64,000 nt of DNA from Actinomycetota bacterium (GTDB lineage Bacteria > Actinomycetota > Actinomycetes > S36-B12 > UBA10799): assembly GCA_020636995.1 (NCBI GenBank), contig JACJWU010000002.1:248001-312000 (forward strand). Direction: 5' to 3'. Position 1 is the stretch's first letter, and each line of letters opens with the position of its first letter. The notes beneath the pieces were generated by a model. That model was not told the origin of the DNA and ran no database searches. It saw only the letters and a list, made by a program, of their open reading frames with translations. The position numbers and the translations under genes were made by a program. Shown here one piece after another: positions 25,003 through 33,035 of the stretch.

Positions 25003-26148
25003 ATGCGGATCCTGCACACATCGGACTGGCACATCGGCCGTACGCTGCACAAGGTCGCGATGCTGGACGCCCAGCGCATCGCATTGAGCCGGATCAGCGA
25101 GGTGGCGGCCGCGGAGCAGGTCGATCTGATCGTGGTGTCGGGGGACGTTTTCGACCATGCGGTGCCGTCCGCCGATGCCCTCGAGGTCCTTGAGGATGCC
25201 CTGAGCGCCATGCTGCCGGTGGCCCCGGTCGTGATCACAGCCGGCAACCACGATTCGCTACGACGGCTCGGGTACGGTTCGCGGCTGTTCACAGAACGGC
25301 TTCATGTGCGCACCCGTGTGGGCGCGGCAACGGAGGCCATCGAGTTCGGCCACGTGCGCCTGTACCCGATCCCCTACCTGCACCCGGAGACAGCCCGGGC
25401 CGATCTCGCCTCCGACGGTGTGGACCTTGACGCCACGCACGAGTCGGTGATGACACACGTCATGGACCGCGTGCGGGCCGATCTGGCCCGCCATCCCGGG
25501 GCGCGCTCGGTCGTGATGGCCCACGCGTGGGTGGCAGGAGGAGCCACCAGCGACTCCGAGCGGGACGTCTCTGTCGGGGGGCTTGGGACGATCCCTGCCT
25601 CAGTGTTCGAGGGGGTCGACTACGTGGCTCTCGGTCACCTGCACGGGCCCCAGGAGCCACGTGGCGCCGGTTTGACGCGCCTGCGCTACAGCGGTTCCCC
25701 GCTGCGCTACTCGTTCAGCGAGGCCGGCCACGACAAGAGCGTCACGATCGTGGACATCGACGGCGACGGGGTGGTCCGGCTCGAGACGAGGCCGATCGAG
25801 CAGCCCCGGGAGATGGCGGTGCTCCGAGGGCTGATGGACGAACTGCTGGACCCCACCATGCATGCCGACAGCGCGGACGCCTGGGTGAGCGTGGTCGTCA
25901 CCGATGACCGACGCCCGTCCCAGATGTGGCAGCGCCTGCAGGAACGCTACCCGCATCTGTTGCAGGTCCGGCACGAGCCGCAGGGCGGGCTGATCGCGGA
26001 GAGGCCCGCGGCGGTGGGTCGTGAGCAGAAGCCGCTGGAGGTGGCCGCCGACTTCGTGGAGTACGTGACCAACGCACCCATCGGCGCTGCCGAGAGCGCG
26101 GCCTTCGACCACGCGGTACAGACGGTTCGGGGGAAGGCACAGGCGTGA
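25003..26148 (+). CDS. sbcD: Exonuclease SbcD (Mre11-type nuclease subunit)
   Basis: The 381-residue metallophosphoesterase shows the Mre11 motifs MRILHTSDWHIGRTLH (metal ligands Asp and His), VVSGDVFDHAVPS, ITAGNHDS (Asn-His), VMAHAWVAGG and VALGHLHGPQ. With SbcC it cuts DNA hairpins, palindromes and blocked ends in an ATP-dependent way. That is noteworthy here because the window is rich in intergenic palindromes. An AAGGGGG ribosome-binding site precedes ATG 25003. The stop overlaps the sbcC start by 4 nt (GTGA). Confidence 0.96.
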   Translation: MRILHTSDWHIGRTLHKVAMLDAQRIALSRISEVAAAEQVDLIVVSGDVFDHAVPSADALEVLEDALSAMLPVAPVVITAGNHDSLRRLGYGSRLFTERLHVRTRVGAATEAIEFGHVRLYPIPYLHPETARADLASDGVDLDATHESVMTHVMDRVRADLARHPGARSVVMAHAWVAGGATSDSERDVSVGGLGTIPASVFEGVDYVALGHLHGPQEPRGAGLTRLRYSGSPLRYSFSEAGHDKSVTIVDIDGDGVVRLETRPIEQPREMAVLRGLMDELLDPTMHADSADAWVSVVVTDDRRPSQMWQRLQERYPHLLQVRHEPQGGLIAERPAAVGREQKPLEVAADFVEYVTNAPIGAAESAAFDHAVQTVRGKAQA

Positions 26149-29072
26149 GACTGATCAGGTGTGAGTTCGAGGGGGTCGGATCGTTCGCCGACCGCATGGA
26201 GGTCGACTTCGAGGCGCTCGGTGGGGCGGGCCTGTTCTTGATCGAAGGGCCCACCGGGTCTGGGAAGTCCACGATCCTGGATGCGATCGTGTTCGCGCTG
26301 TACGGCTCGCCGGCCGGTTCGGAGTCGGACCCGGGCCGCCTCGACTCGCATATGCGCCACGGCAACATCGAGCCCTATGTGGAACTGGACTTCGCCATCG
26401 GCGCGACGACCTACCGCATCCGCAGGACCCCTCGCCACGAGCGGGACAAGAAGCGTGGCACGGGGATGCGGGTGGACGACGGTGGGGTCTCCCTGGTGCG
26501 GGTGGCGCCGGATCCCGCGGGCATCAGTTCCAAGGCCCGGGAGGTCGGCGACTGGGTGATCGAGCACATCGGTCTGACGAAGCAGCAGTTCGTCTCGACG
26601 ATCGTCTTGGCCCAGGGCGAGTTCTCGACATTCCTCAACGCCGAGACCCGCGAGCGCACGCCGATCCTGGAGAAGGTGTTCGGCACCGAGTTCTACCAGG
26701 ATGTCGAGCAACAACTCGCCCAGATGCGCAGGACCGCGCTCGCGGAACGTGCGGAGGTGGGGGACCGGCTGACCGAAGCTGTGGACCGGTGCCTCGGCCT
26801 GCTCTCGCTGGAACCGGTGGCGGACCCGGTAGGGACGATCGACGCCGAACTGGTGCGCCTGCAAGCACACATCGACCAGGCGGAGGCCAAAGCCGCGGAG
26901 TCGGCGGAGTCGTTGAAGTCCACCCAGGAGCAGTTGGCTGCCGCGCAGGAGTTGGTCGCCGCTCAGCAGACGAAGCGTGAACTGCTCCAGCGCCGCCATG
27001 AGCTCGAGGCGCGCACCCCCGGGGTCGATGCGCTGCGCGTTGCTTTGTCGGAGCACGAGCGGGCGATGCCGGTGATGGCTGCGCTGCAGGCCTGGCGGGA
27101 GGCGGAACGGGTGGCGCAGGAGGCGGCTGCCGAGTTGGTGGGTCGGCGCGCCGCCCTGACCGCACTCGGCGAAGCCGAGGCGACGGATCAGCGTTTGGAG
27201 GAGGTCACCGCGGTCCGGGCATCGTTGGCGCACGCGGTCGATCGTGAAGCGCAACTGCCCGCGCTGCGACGCGACGAGGCCCGTCTGCAGAAAGAGGTGC
27301 TGGCGGCGCAGGCGGCGGTGGCGGCACATGCCGAGCATCGGGATCGCCTCGCCGCCACGATCGCTGAAGCGCACGAGATGGCCCGTCGACCTGCAGGCGA
27401 TGGGGAGCGTCTGGCAGCGCTCAAGGTCGAACGTACGGAGCTGAAGAAGCAGATCGACGTCGGTGAGCGACATGCGGCCGGTGTGCGTGAGCTCGCGGCG
27501 GCCGGTCAGCGCCGGGCGGAGGAGCAGAGCGCGCTGGACGAGGTGTTGACCCGGCTGGCTGCGGTCAGAAGGGACCAGATCGCCAATCTCGCCGGGACCC
27601 TCGCGGCGCAGCTGCAGGATGGGCAGCCCTGTCTGGTCTGCGGTGCGGTGGAACATCCAGCACCCGCGCACCCAGAGACGGCCTCGGACGACACAGTCGA
27701 GGAGCTGGAAACCCTGGCCGAGCAGCAGCGGGTCCGCGTGCAGCAGGCGGTCGCGGCGTGCGATCAACTCGACGGCCGGCTGCGCGTCCTCAGCGCCGAC
27801 CTGACCATCGATCCAGGAGAAGCGGCCGCACGACTGGAGCAGATCGAGCAGCAGGTCGACGACCTGCATTCGGCGATCGAGTCGGCCGAGGCGTCGGCGG
27901 TGGAGCAGCGCACTGCGCAATCCCGTTTGGCCGAGGTGACCGAAGCGCTCACGAAGGCGCGTATCGACGCCGAGAAGACCGCGGCGGATCTGGCGGGTGT
28001 TCGGGAGAGGCTCCGGGAGGCTGAAGTGACGGTGACTGCGGCCGCCGCGGACCATCCTTCTGTGGCCGCCCGCGTGGAGGCGCTGACGTCGACGCACCGG
28101 GCGCTCACGGTCACGCTGCAGGCCACACGCGCCGTGGAAACCGCCCGCACGACCGCCGAACATGCCGAAGCCACACTCGCGAAGACGCTGGCCGGGGTCG
28201 GCGTTGCGGATGCGCAGTCCGCAGAGGCGGCGATCCTCGACGCGACCCTGGCGGGTGAGTACCGGGAGCAGGTCAAGCAGTTCGACGCGGATGTGGTGTC
28301 CGTGGTCAGTGCGCTGCAGGACGTGGCGGGAGTGGATCTGGCGGCCGTCAGTGATGTTCCGGGACTCACGCGCGAGGTCGCCTTGCGTCAGGATGAGCAC
28401 GTCGCGGCCCAGCAGGACCTCGGGAGCCTTCAGCACACGCTGCGAGAAGCGCTGCCCCTGCGCGAACAGGTTCGCGAACGCGCCGCGCAGCGCGAGCGGG
28501 TGCTCGCCGACACCGAGGGTGTGATCCGCATGGCAGATCTGGCGACCGCCACCCGGGGCGAGGGGATCCATCGCGTGCGACTTTCGGCCTTCGTGCTCAT
28601 GCGCCGGTTCGAAGCGGTTGTGGAGGCAGCCAACGATCGACTGGATGCCATCTCCGAGGGTCGGTATCAACTGCAGGTCGAGCACACAGGGCTGGACAAC
28701 CGGGGGCAGCACGGTCTCGATCTGGTGGTCCTGGACCAGCGCACTGAACGGTCCCGCCCCACAACATCCCTGAGCGGAGGTGAGAGTTTCTACGTCTCGT
28801 TGGCGTTGGCCCTCGGGCTGGCCGATGTGGTCCGCAGCGAGTCCGGCGGAGTCTCGTTGGGAACCCTGTTCATCGACGAAGGCTTCGGCTCCTTGGACGA
28901 CGAGATCCTCGAGGAAGTGATCGACATGCTCGAGCAGGTTCGGGCGGGCGAGGACCGCGTGATCGGACTGGTGAGTCATGTCGATCTGCTGAAGCAGCGG
29001 ATCGATCCTCGGATCAGCGTGCGTCGTGATCCTCAGCGCCCTGGTGTCAGCACCCTCGAGGTCCACGTGTGA
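26145..29072 (+). CDS. sbcC: Exonuclease SbcC (Rad50-type ATPase subunit)
   Basis: The 975-residue SMC-like protein has Walker A EGPTGSGKSTILDA near residue 35, then long coiled coils. A zinc hook CLVCGAVEHPAPAHP sits mid-protein (about residue 500). At the C-terminus are the ABC signature SLSGGESFYVSLALALGL and Walker B GTLFIDEGFGSLD. It holds DNA ends together and drives SbcD nuclease activity. The coiled coil is Ala/Glu/Arg-rich, which creates a long open antisense frame that is not a gene. GTG 26145 overlaps sbcD, and the stop overlaps the next gene, both as GTGA. Confidence 0.96.
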   Translation: MRLIRCEFEGVGSFADRMEVDFEALGGAGLFLIEGPTGSGKSTILDAIVFALYGSPAGSESDPGRLDSHMRHGNIEPYVELDFAIGATTYRIRRTPRHERDKKRGTGMRVDDGGVSLVRVAPDPAGISSKAREVGDWVIEHIGLTKQQFVSTIVLAQGEFSTFLNAETRERTPILEKVFGTEFYQDVEQQLAQMRRTALAERAEVGDRLTEAVDRCLGLLSLEPVADPVGTIDAELVRLQAHIDQAEAKAAESAESLKSTQEQLAAAQELVAAQQTKRELLQRRHELEARTPGVDALRVALSEHERAMPVMAALQAWREAERVAQEAAAELVGRRAALTALGEAEATDQRLEEVTAVRASLAHAVDREAQLPALRRDEARLQKEVLAAQAAVAAHAEHRDRLAATIAEAHEMARRPAGDGERLAALKVERTELKKQIDVGERHAAGVRELAAAGQRRAEEQSALDEVLTRLAAVRRDQIANLAGTLAAQLQDGQPCLVCGAVEHPAPAHPETASDDTVEELETLAEQQRVRVQQAVAACDQLDGRLRVLSADLTIDPGEAAARLEQIEQQVDDLHSAIESAEASAVEQRTAQSRLAEVTEALTKARIDAEKTAADLAGVRERLREAEVTVTAAAADHPSVAARVEALTSTHRALTVTLQATRAVETARTTAEHAEATLAKTLAGVGVADAQSAEAAILDATLAGEYREQVKQFDADVVSVVSALQDVAGVDLAAVSDVPGLTREVALRQDEHVAAQQDLGSLQHTLREALPLREQVRERAAQRERVLADTEGVIRMADLATATRGEGIHRVRLSAFVLMRRFEAVVEAANDRLDAISEGRYQLQVEHTGLDNRGQHGLDLVVLDQRTERSRPTTSLSGGESFYVSLALALGLADVVRSESGGVSLGTLFIDEGFGSLDDEILEEVIDMLEQVRAGEDRVIGLVSHVDLLKQRIDPRISVRRDPQRPGVSTLEVHV

Positions 29073-29416
29073 ACCCATCGGTGCGCGACGAGTGTGTGCT
29101 GGAGGTCGTCGCGCAGATCCCCGCGGGGAACCTGCTCAGCTACGGCGACGTCGCGTCGCTAGTGGCCGACTGTGGGGTCGCATGCACCGCGCGGCAGGTT
29201 GCGCGCTGCCTGTCGCATTTCGGCTCGCGGGTGCCCTGGTGGCGGGTCGTGCAGTCCAGCGGGACGATCGCTGAGCAGGTGCTCGTGCCAGCCCGTGGCC
29301 ATTTGGCCGCTGAGGGGATCGTGACCGATGGCCGCCGTGTGGACCTCGATGAGCGGCGGTGGTTCCCGGACCCCGAGGAGGTGCGGGCGGTCCTGGTCCG
29401 CAGCGGAGTGCTCTGA
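29069..29416 (+). CDS. Alkyltransferase-like protein (MGMT family without active cysteine)
   Basis: The 115-residue protein matches the DNA-binding domain of O6-methylguanine methyltransferase: LLSYGDVASLVA, CTARQVARCLSHF with the arginine-finger position, and RVPWWRVVQSSG. In active enzymes the last motif is P-C-H-R. Here it is P-W-W-R, so no methyl acceptor Cys exists. Alkyltransferase-like proteins with Trp at this position bind O6-alkylguanine and hand it to nucleotide excision repair. Replacement of the His as well is unusual. GTG 29069 overlaps the sbcC stop by 4 nt, placing it in an operon with SbcCD, consistent with a DNA-damage role. Confidence 0.85.
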   Translation: MNPSVRDECVLEVVAQIPAGNLLSYGDVASLVADCGVACTARQVARCLSHFGSRVPWWRVVQSSGTIAEQVLVPARGHLAAEGIVTDGRRVDLDERRWFPDPEEVRAVLVRSGVL

Positions 29417-29435
29417 ACGATGACACGATGGGGTG

Positions 29436-29786
29436 ATGATCGACGTGTCGCCGGAGCGTTTCGAGCAACTGGTGGAGGCGGCAGTCAACGTGATCCCCGA
29501 GGATCTGGCGCGATACATCGACAACGTGGCGATCGTTGTCGAGGACGATGCGCCTGCCGAGGATCCCCACCTGCTGGGTCTCTACGAGGGCGTCCCACTG
29601 ACGGCCAGGGGCTCCTGGTACATCGCCGCGATGCCCGATCGGATCCGGATCTTCCGCTTGCCGATCCTGCGCATGTGCCAGTCGCAGGCAGAGGTGGTGC
29701 GGGAGGTCTACATCACCGTCGTCCATGAGATCGCGCATCACTTCGGAATAGATGACGCCACATTGCATGACCTGGGCGTGGGCTGA
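29436..29786 (+). CDS. Minimal zincin-like metallopeptidase family protein (PF06262)
   Basis: The 116-residue protein has the family's Glu-rich middle VEDDAPAEDPHLLGLYEGVPLT split by short loops, and the zinc motif VVHEIAHHFGIDD (H-E-x-x-H-x-x-G-I-x-D). Family members have the fold of a stripped-down zincin. Activity has not been shown for most. ATG 29436 is preferred over GTG 29433. It follows the alkyltransferase-like gene by 19 nt and is probably the last gene of the sbcD operon. Confidence 0.83.
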   Translation: MIDVSPERFEQLVEAAVNVIPEDLARYIDNVAIVVEDDAPAEDPHLLGLYEGVPLTARGSWYIAAMPDRIRIFRLPILRMCQSQAEVVREVYITVVHEIAHHFGIDDATLHDLGVG

Positions 29787-29788
29787 GG

Positions 29789-29817
29789 TTTACAGAAGTG
29801 AAAGTACGATTTACACT
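29789..29817 (+). promoter_or_regulatory. Near-consensus promoter for the DUF2089 gene pair
   Basis: TTTACA (29789-29794), a 17-nt spacer and TACACT (29812-29817) make a good housekeeping promoter. The -10 box ends 6 nt before the ATG at 29824, so the transcript should be leaderless. The AAGTG at 29796 and CACTT at 29814 are inverted repeats across the promoter and could bind a regulator. The stretch is clearly AT-richer than its surroundings. Confidence 0.65.
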
Positions 29818-29823
29818 TTGGTC

Positions 29824-30582
29824 ATGACTGATGAACTGCGTAGTCTCCTTGAAGATGTAGCGTCCGGGAAGGTGTCCGCCGACGAGGCGTCCTCCAAGAT
29901 CCACCAGATGCAGCCCGGCTCCGAGATCTCCCAGATGGACGAACCCGTCCGTCGGATAGTGATCAAAGCCGGTGCCGTGCGCCTGACAGTGGTCGCCGAC
30001 CCTTCCGTGGCGCAGGCCGTGGCCGACGGTCCCCACACCATGCGACGTGAGGGTGACGCGCTGCTGATCAACACCAACACCACGCAGGGTGATTTCGCCG
30101 TCGAGCCGCCCCGATCGGCGTTCATGACGTGGGTGGGCCAGATGGTCAACCGCGTGGGTGCGTCGGTGGAGGTCAGGGTCAACCCGGATCTGCCGATCCA
30201 GGTGTTGCTCGTGGGAGGTGCGCTGGAACTCACCGGCGTCCGGGCGGGAGCATCGGTCGGTGTGGAAGCGGGATCGGCCCAGCTCATGGGCAGTGGCCCC
30301 TTGTTGTTCGATGTCGCCAGCGGCAGCGGGAAGGTCGACTGGACCTTCACCGGCCAGTCCCGGGTGCGTGCCGACATGGGTTCGGTCAATGTGACCGTGC
30401 GGCCCGACTCGGATGTGGTCGTCACCGCCGACACGTCGCTGGGGCAGGCACTGGTGAAGTCCCACACCGGCAATCTCAAGGCGCCGCAGGACGGTCCGAC
30501 CCCAGCTGTGACCGTGGGATCCGGCGCCGGCAGCCTGACGGTCAGTTCCCGGATGGGTTCGGCCCAGGTGACTGTGGCATGA
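29824..30582 (+). CDS. Protein with SHOCT/LiaX-like N-terminus and DUF4097-like beta domain
   Basis: The 252-residue protein has a short helical head, ELRSLLEDVASGKVSADEASSKI. This resembles the N-terminal segments of YvlB/LiaX-type proteins. A Val/Gly/Ser-rich, strand-repeating body (VRLTVVADPSVAQAV, VEVRVNPDLPIQVLLVGGALEL, ADMGSVNVTVRPDSDVVV, SGAGSLTVSSRMGSAQVTV) follows and looks like a right-handed beta-solenoid of the DUF4097 type. No signal peptide or membrane helix is visible. It begins on a leaderless promoter and overlaps the DUF2089 gene as ATGA. The head motif reappears at the end of that partner. The function is unknown. A stress sensor or effector paired with the regulator is a guess. 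Confidence 0.72.
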   Translation: MTDELRSLLEDVASGKVSADEASSKIHQMQPGSEISQMDEPVRRIVIKAGAVRLTVVADPSVAQAVADGPHTMRREGDALLINTNTTQGDFAVEPPRSAFMTWVGQMVNRVGASVEVRVNPDLPIQVLLVGGALELTGVRAGASVGVEAGSAQLMGSGPLLFDVASGSGKVDWTFTGQSRVRADMGSVNVTVRPDSDVVVTADTSLGQALVKSHTGNLKAPQDGPTPAVTVGSGAGSLTVSSRMGSAQVTVA

Positions 30583-30947
30583 CCGACCTGCCCAATCCGC
30601 CGTCGGCATGTCCGGTGTGCAGCCAGGAACTGCTCACCACGAGGCTCACGTGCCCCTCATGCCACACCGAGATCTCCGGGACGTTCTGCCAATGTCGTTA
30701 CTGCCAGCTCAGCGGTGAGGACCGGTCCACCTTGGAGGTGTTCCTGCGCTCGCGGGGGAACATGCGCGACGTTCAGTCGCACCTGGGTGTCTCGTATCCC
30801 ACCGCACGGCAGCGCTTCAACGACCTGTTGGGGAGGCTGGGTCTTGACGAACCCGTGATCGGCCCCGAGCAGGTGATGCAGGACCTCGCAGCCGGGCGGA
30901 TCAGTGTTGACGAGGCGCAGGAGTTGCTGAACGCCCAACGCGACTGA
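30579..30947 (+). CDS. DUF2089-type zinc-ribbon/HTH protein
   Basis: The 122-residue protein opens with two Cys pairs (ACPVCSQELL and CPSCHTEI), then FCQCRYCQLSGEDRSTLEVFLRSRGN split around a third Cys pair. It continues with a helix-turn-helix-like segment (MRDVQSHLGVSYPTARQRFNDLL). This is the DUF2089 layout, probably a DNA-binding regulator. The tail EQVMQDLAAGRISVDEAQELL echoes the N-terminal helix of the upstream partner, pointing to a shared interaction module. It overlaps the partner by 4 nt. It is separated by one base from the convergent PlsC gene. Confidence 0.8.
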   Translation: MTDLPNPPSACPVCSQELLTTRLTCPSCHTEISGTFCQCRYCQLSGEDRSTLEVFLRSRGNMRDVQSHLGVSYPTARQRFNDLLGRLGLDEPVIGPEQVMQDLAAGRISVDEAQELLNAQRD

Positions 30948-30948
30948 T

Positions 30949-31704
30949 TCAGTCGCCGGTCTCGCGTGCCGCGCGGTCGCGGGCCTCCTGCTCGCGCATC
31001 GCGTCCAGGGTCGGGGCGCCACCGCCGAATCGGGAGGGCCACCACCAGGCGTCCGGTTCCGGTTTCGGCTCGTACTCCTCGATCGTCTGGTCGTACAGGC
31101 CCTGCATGACGGTCCGCAGGTGGTCTGTCGCCTCGACCGGATCGTCGTCCGGCGTCACCGTGATCGGCTCCCCGACTGTCAAAGCCACCAGCGTGCCCCG
31201 GGTCATCTCACGCTTGCGTCCCTTGGTCCACAGGCGCTGGCCACCGAACGTGATCATCGGCACCACCGGCACGCCCGCTTCTGCCGCCATGCGTACGGCT
31301 CCGGTCTTGAAATCCTTGACCTCGAAGGACTGGCTGATCGTGGCCTCGGGGAACACGCCGACCACCTCGCCGCGACGCAGCCAGTCCACGGCGTGATCCA
31401 GGGACGCTGCCCCAGCGGCACGATCGACGGGGATGTGGTGCATCGACCGCATCAATGGTCCGGAGACTGGGTGATCGAAGGTGGACTTCTTCGCCATGAA
31501 TCGCACCAGTCGCTTCGATGGCCGGCATGCGTAGCCGCAGAAGATGAAGTCGAAGTAGGAGACGTGGTTGCTCGCCAGAACCGCGCCACCCTGCAACGGC
31601 ACGTTGTCACCGCCGGTCAGGGTGAACCTGATGTTGAAGGCACGGAAGAAGCCGTAGGCAGACATGATGATCGGTGGATAGGTGATGTCCCGCACAATGG
31701 CCAC
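30949..31704 (-). CDS. 1-acylglycerol-3-phosphate O-acyltransferase family (PlsC-like)
   Basis: The 251-residue protein has the acyltransferase motifs NHVSYFDF (H-x4-D catalytic), GVFPEATIS (block III, with Glu) and VPVVPMITFGG (block IV). It transfers an acyl chain to lysophosphatidate or a related lysolipid at the membrane. The C-terminal tail is rich in Trp, Pro and charged residues (DAWWWPSRFGGG), common in actinobacterial members. It is co-directional with, and 6 nt after, a membrane protein gene. The exact lipid acceptor is not evident. Confidence 0.88.
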   Translation of the reverse strand: MAIVRDITYPPIIMSAYGFFRAFNIRFTLTGGDNVPLQGGAVLASNHVSYFDFIFCGYACRPSKRLVRFMAKKSTFDHPVSGPLMRSMHHIPVDRAAGAASLDHAVDWLRRGEVVGVFPEATISQSFEVKDFKTGAVRMAAEAGVPVVPMITFGGQRLWTKGRKREMTRGTLVALTVGEPITVTPDDDPVEATDHLRTVMQGLYDQTIEEYEPKPEPDAWWWPSRFGGGAPTLDAMREQEARDRAARETGD

Positions 31705-31710
31705 CGTAGT

Positions 31711-32466
31711 TCACTTCGAGGCGTTGGTGTCCTCGGTGAGTCCGAAGAGGTGGGTGGCGATCCAATCGCGGAAGGGTTTCTGTCGCCGCACCCATTTCTC
31801 AGCGCGTGCCTGCGCACGCGCCTGCTTCTTCGGCTTGTTGCGGTATCGGAAATGCGCCCACGGCGAGCCGGGTCGCGCCAGTCGAATGCACGCGACCCAG
31901 GCCACCGGGATGACGGCGATGGACAGGGCGCCGAACCACAGTTTTCCCTTCAGGAAGGTGACTGTGATGGGAATGCCCCACACGACCAGGAAGACCGCCG
32001 ATGACGCGGCGTTGAGCCAGAACCCGGTGACCGGGTTGGGGTTCGGCTTGTTCGGCGCGATGATCAGGAGGGCAACGAACAGGACGACCGCCGTGAGTGT
32101 GACGGCGTCCGCGGACAGTCGCCCTTGGTTGCTCCAGTAGACGTCGTCCATGTGCAGGACCATGGCGAATTCGTCGAGAACCAAGGCGGCGCCGACGCCG
32201 AACATGACACCGGCGACTTGCCGCCATAGGCCGTCCTGGCCCGATCCCAGGGCCAGCACTCCGCCGATGAGCAGGATCACCAGCCCGGGAACCACGTGAT
32301 GGATGTGCACGTCACCGGCGGATACGTTGCCGAACGGGCCTTTCCCCGCCCTGATCATGCGCGTGATCATCCTCGTGACCAGGAACGTCACGAGAAATGC
32401 CATGAGGGCGAAGAACATGGGCTGCCGACCCGGCTCGAGGATCTCCCGGGAGTACCACTGCAGCAC
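31711..32466 (-). CDS. Integral membrane protein, unknown function
   Basis: The 251-residue protein has about seven hydrophobic segments. An HxHHxxPG motif (DVHIHHVVPGLVILL) follows the first helix, and there is LVLDEFAMVLHMDDVYW. Its C-terminus is strongly basic (RYRNKPKKQARAQARAEKWVRRQKP). Similar actinobacterial proteins are annotated only as membrane proteins. The histidine and acidic residues could bind a metal, but this is speculative. GTG 32466 is supported by a TACGCT box ending 6 nt upstream (32473-32478, minus strand). An internal ATG at 32418 would lose 16 residues. It is followed by PlsC, suggesting a lipid-linked role. Confidence 0.72.
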   Translation of the reverse strand: MLQWYSREILEPGRQPMFFALMAFLVTFLVTRMITRMIRAGKGPFGNVSAGDVHIHHVVPGLVILLIGGVLALGSGQDGLWRQVAGVMFGVGAALVLDEFAMVLHMDDVYWSNQGRLSADAVTLTAVVLFVALLIIAPNKPNPNPVTGFWLNAASSAVFLVVWGIPITVTFLKGKLWFGALSIAVIPVAWVACIRLARPGSPWAHFRYRNKPKKQARAQARAEKWVRRQKPFRDWIATHLFGLTEDTNASK

Positions 32467-32576
32467 CCCCCAAGCGTAGGCCGCGCATCCGGTAAACGCT
32501 GCATGAATAGTCGCGATCTGCGGTAGTGCCTCCCGTAGATTGTGATCCGTGATCCGGATCTGCGCTGAGTGCGGCG

Positions 32577-33035
32577 ATGGCTGACAGCCTCGACGCCAAA
32601 CTCGCGCTGGCCCGCGACACCCGCACGCCGGGCAAGACGCTGGCGAAACTCGCGGGCCACAAGAGCTGGGCGATCCGTGCGGATGTCGCGAGCAACCCAC
32701 GTACCCCTTCGAAGGCTCTGGTGAGACTGGCCGATGACAAGCGCTGGGAGGTCCGCACAGAAGTCGCCCTGAACCACAATGTCAGTGGCAAGGTGCTGGA
32801 GGGGCTCGCCGAGGACGACCACATCTCGGTGCGCACCGCCGTTGCGCTGAACCCCAAGACGCCCGCATCTGCACTGCGCAGGTTGGCGAAGGACAAGTCG
32901 GCGATCGTGCGCCTGCGGGTGGCGGAGAACCGGAATGTTCCCAGTGGCGTGCTGCGCAGGCTGGGCTCCGACGATGACCGGGATGTGCGCCGGGCGGCCG
33001 GCGAGAACCATCGCGCGCCGAAGAAGGTCAAGTAG
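32577..33035 (+). CDS. Leucine-rich-repeat-variant (LRV) solenoid protein
   Basis: The 152-residue protein consists of five back-to-back repeats of exactly 26 residues, with the consensus T-P-x3-L-x2-LA-x-D-x4-VR-x2-VA-x-N. For example, TPSKALVRLADDKRWEVR is followed by TEVALNHN. This fits LRV (PF01816) alpha/3-10 solenoids. The protein has no N-terminal Cys cluster of the iron-sulfur LRV type and no other domain. It is basic at the C-terminus (ENHRAPKKVK). Such repeats bind proteins or nucleic acids, but the partner is unknown. The stop codon overlaps the next gene's GTG by one base (TAGTG), linking it to the propeller protein. It is divergent from the membrane protein gene across 110 nt. 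Confidence 0.8.
   Translation: MADSLDAKLALARDTRTPGKTLAKLAGHKSWAIRADVASNPRTPSKALVRLADDKRWEVRTEVALNHNVSGKVLEGLAEDDHISVRTAVALNPKTPASALRRLAKDKSAIVRLRVAENRNVPSGVLRRLGSDDDRDVRRAAGENHRAPKKVK

Noticed and set aside
25947..29078. 1043-codon open frame on the minus strand opposite sbcC
   Set aside because: It is the antisense of an Ala/Glu/Arg-rich coiled coil in high-GC DNA. It has no domain, and SbcC on the plus strand has all its motifs.
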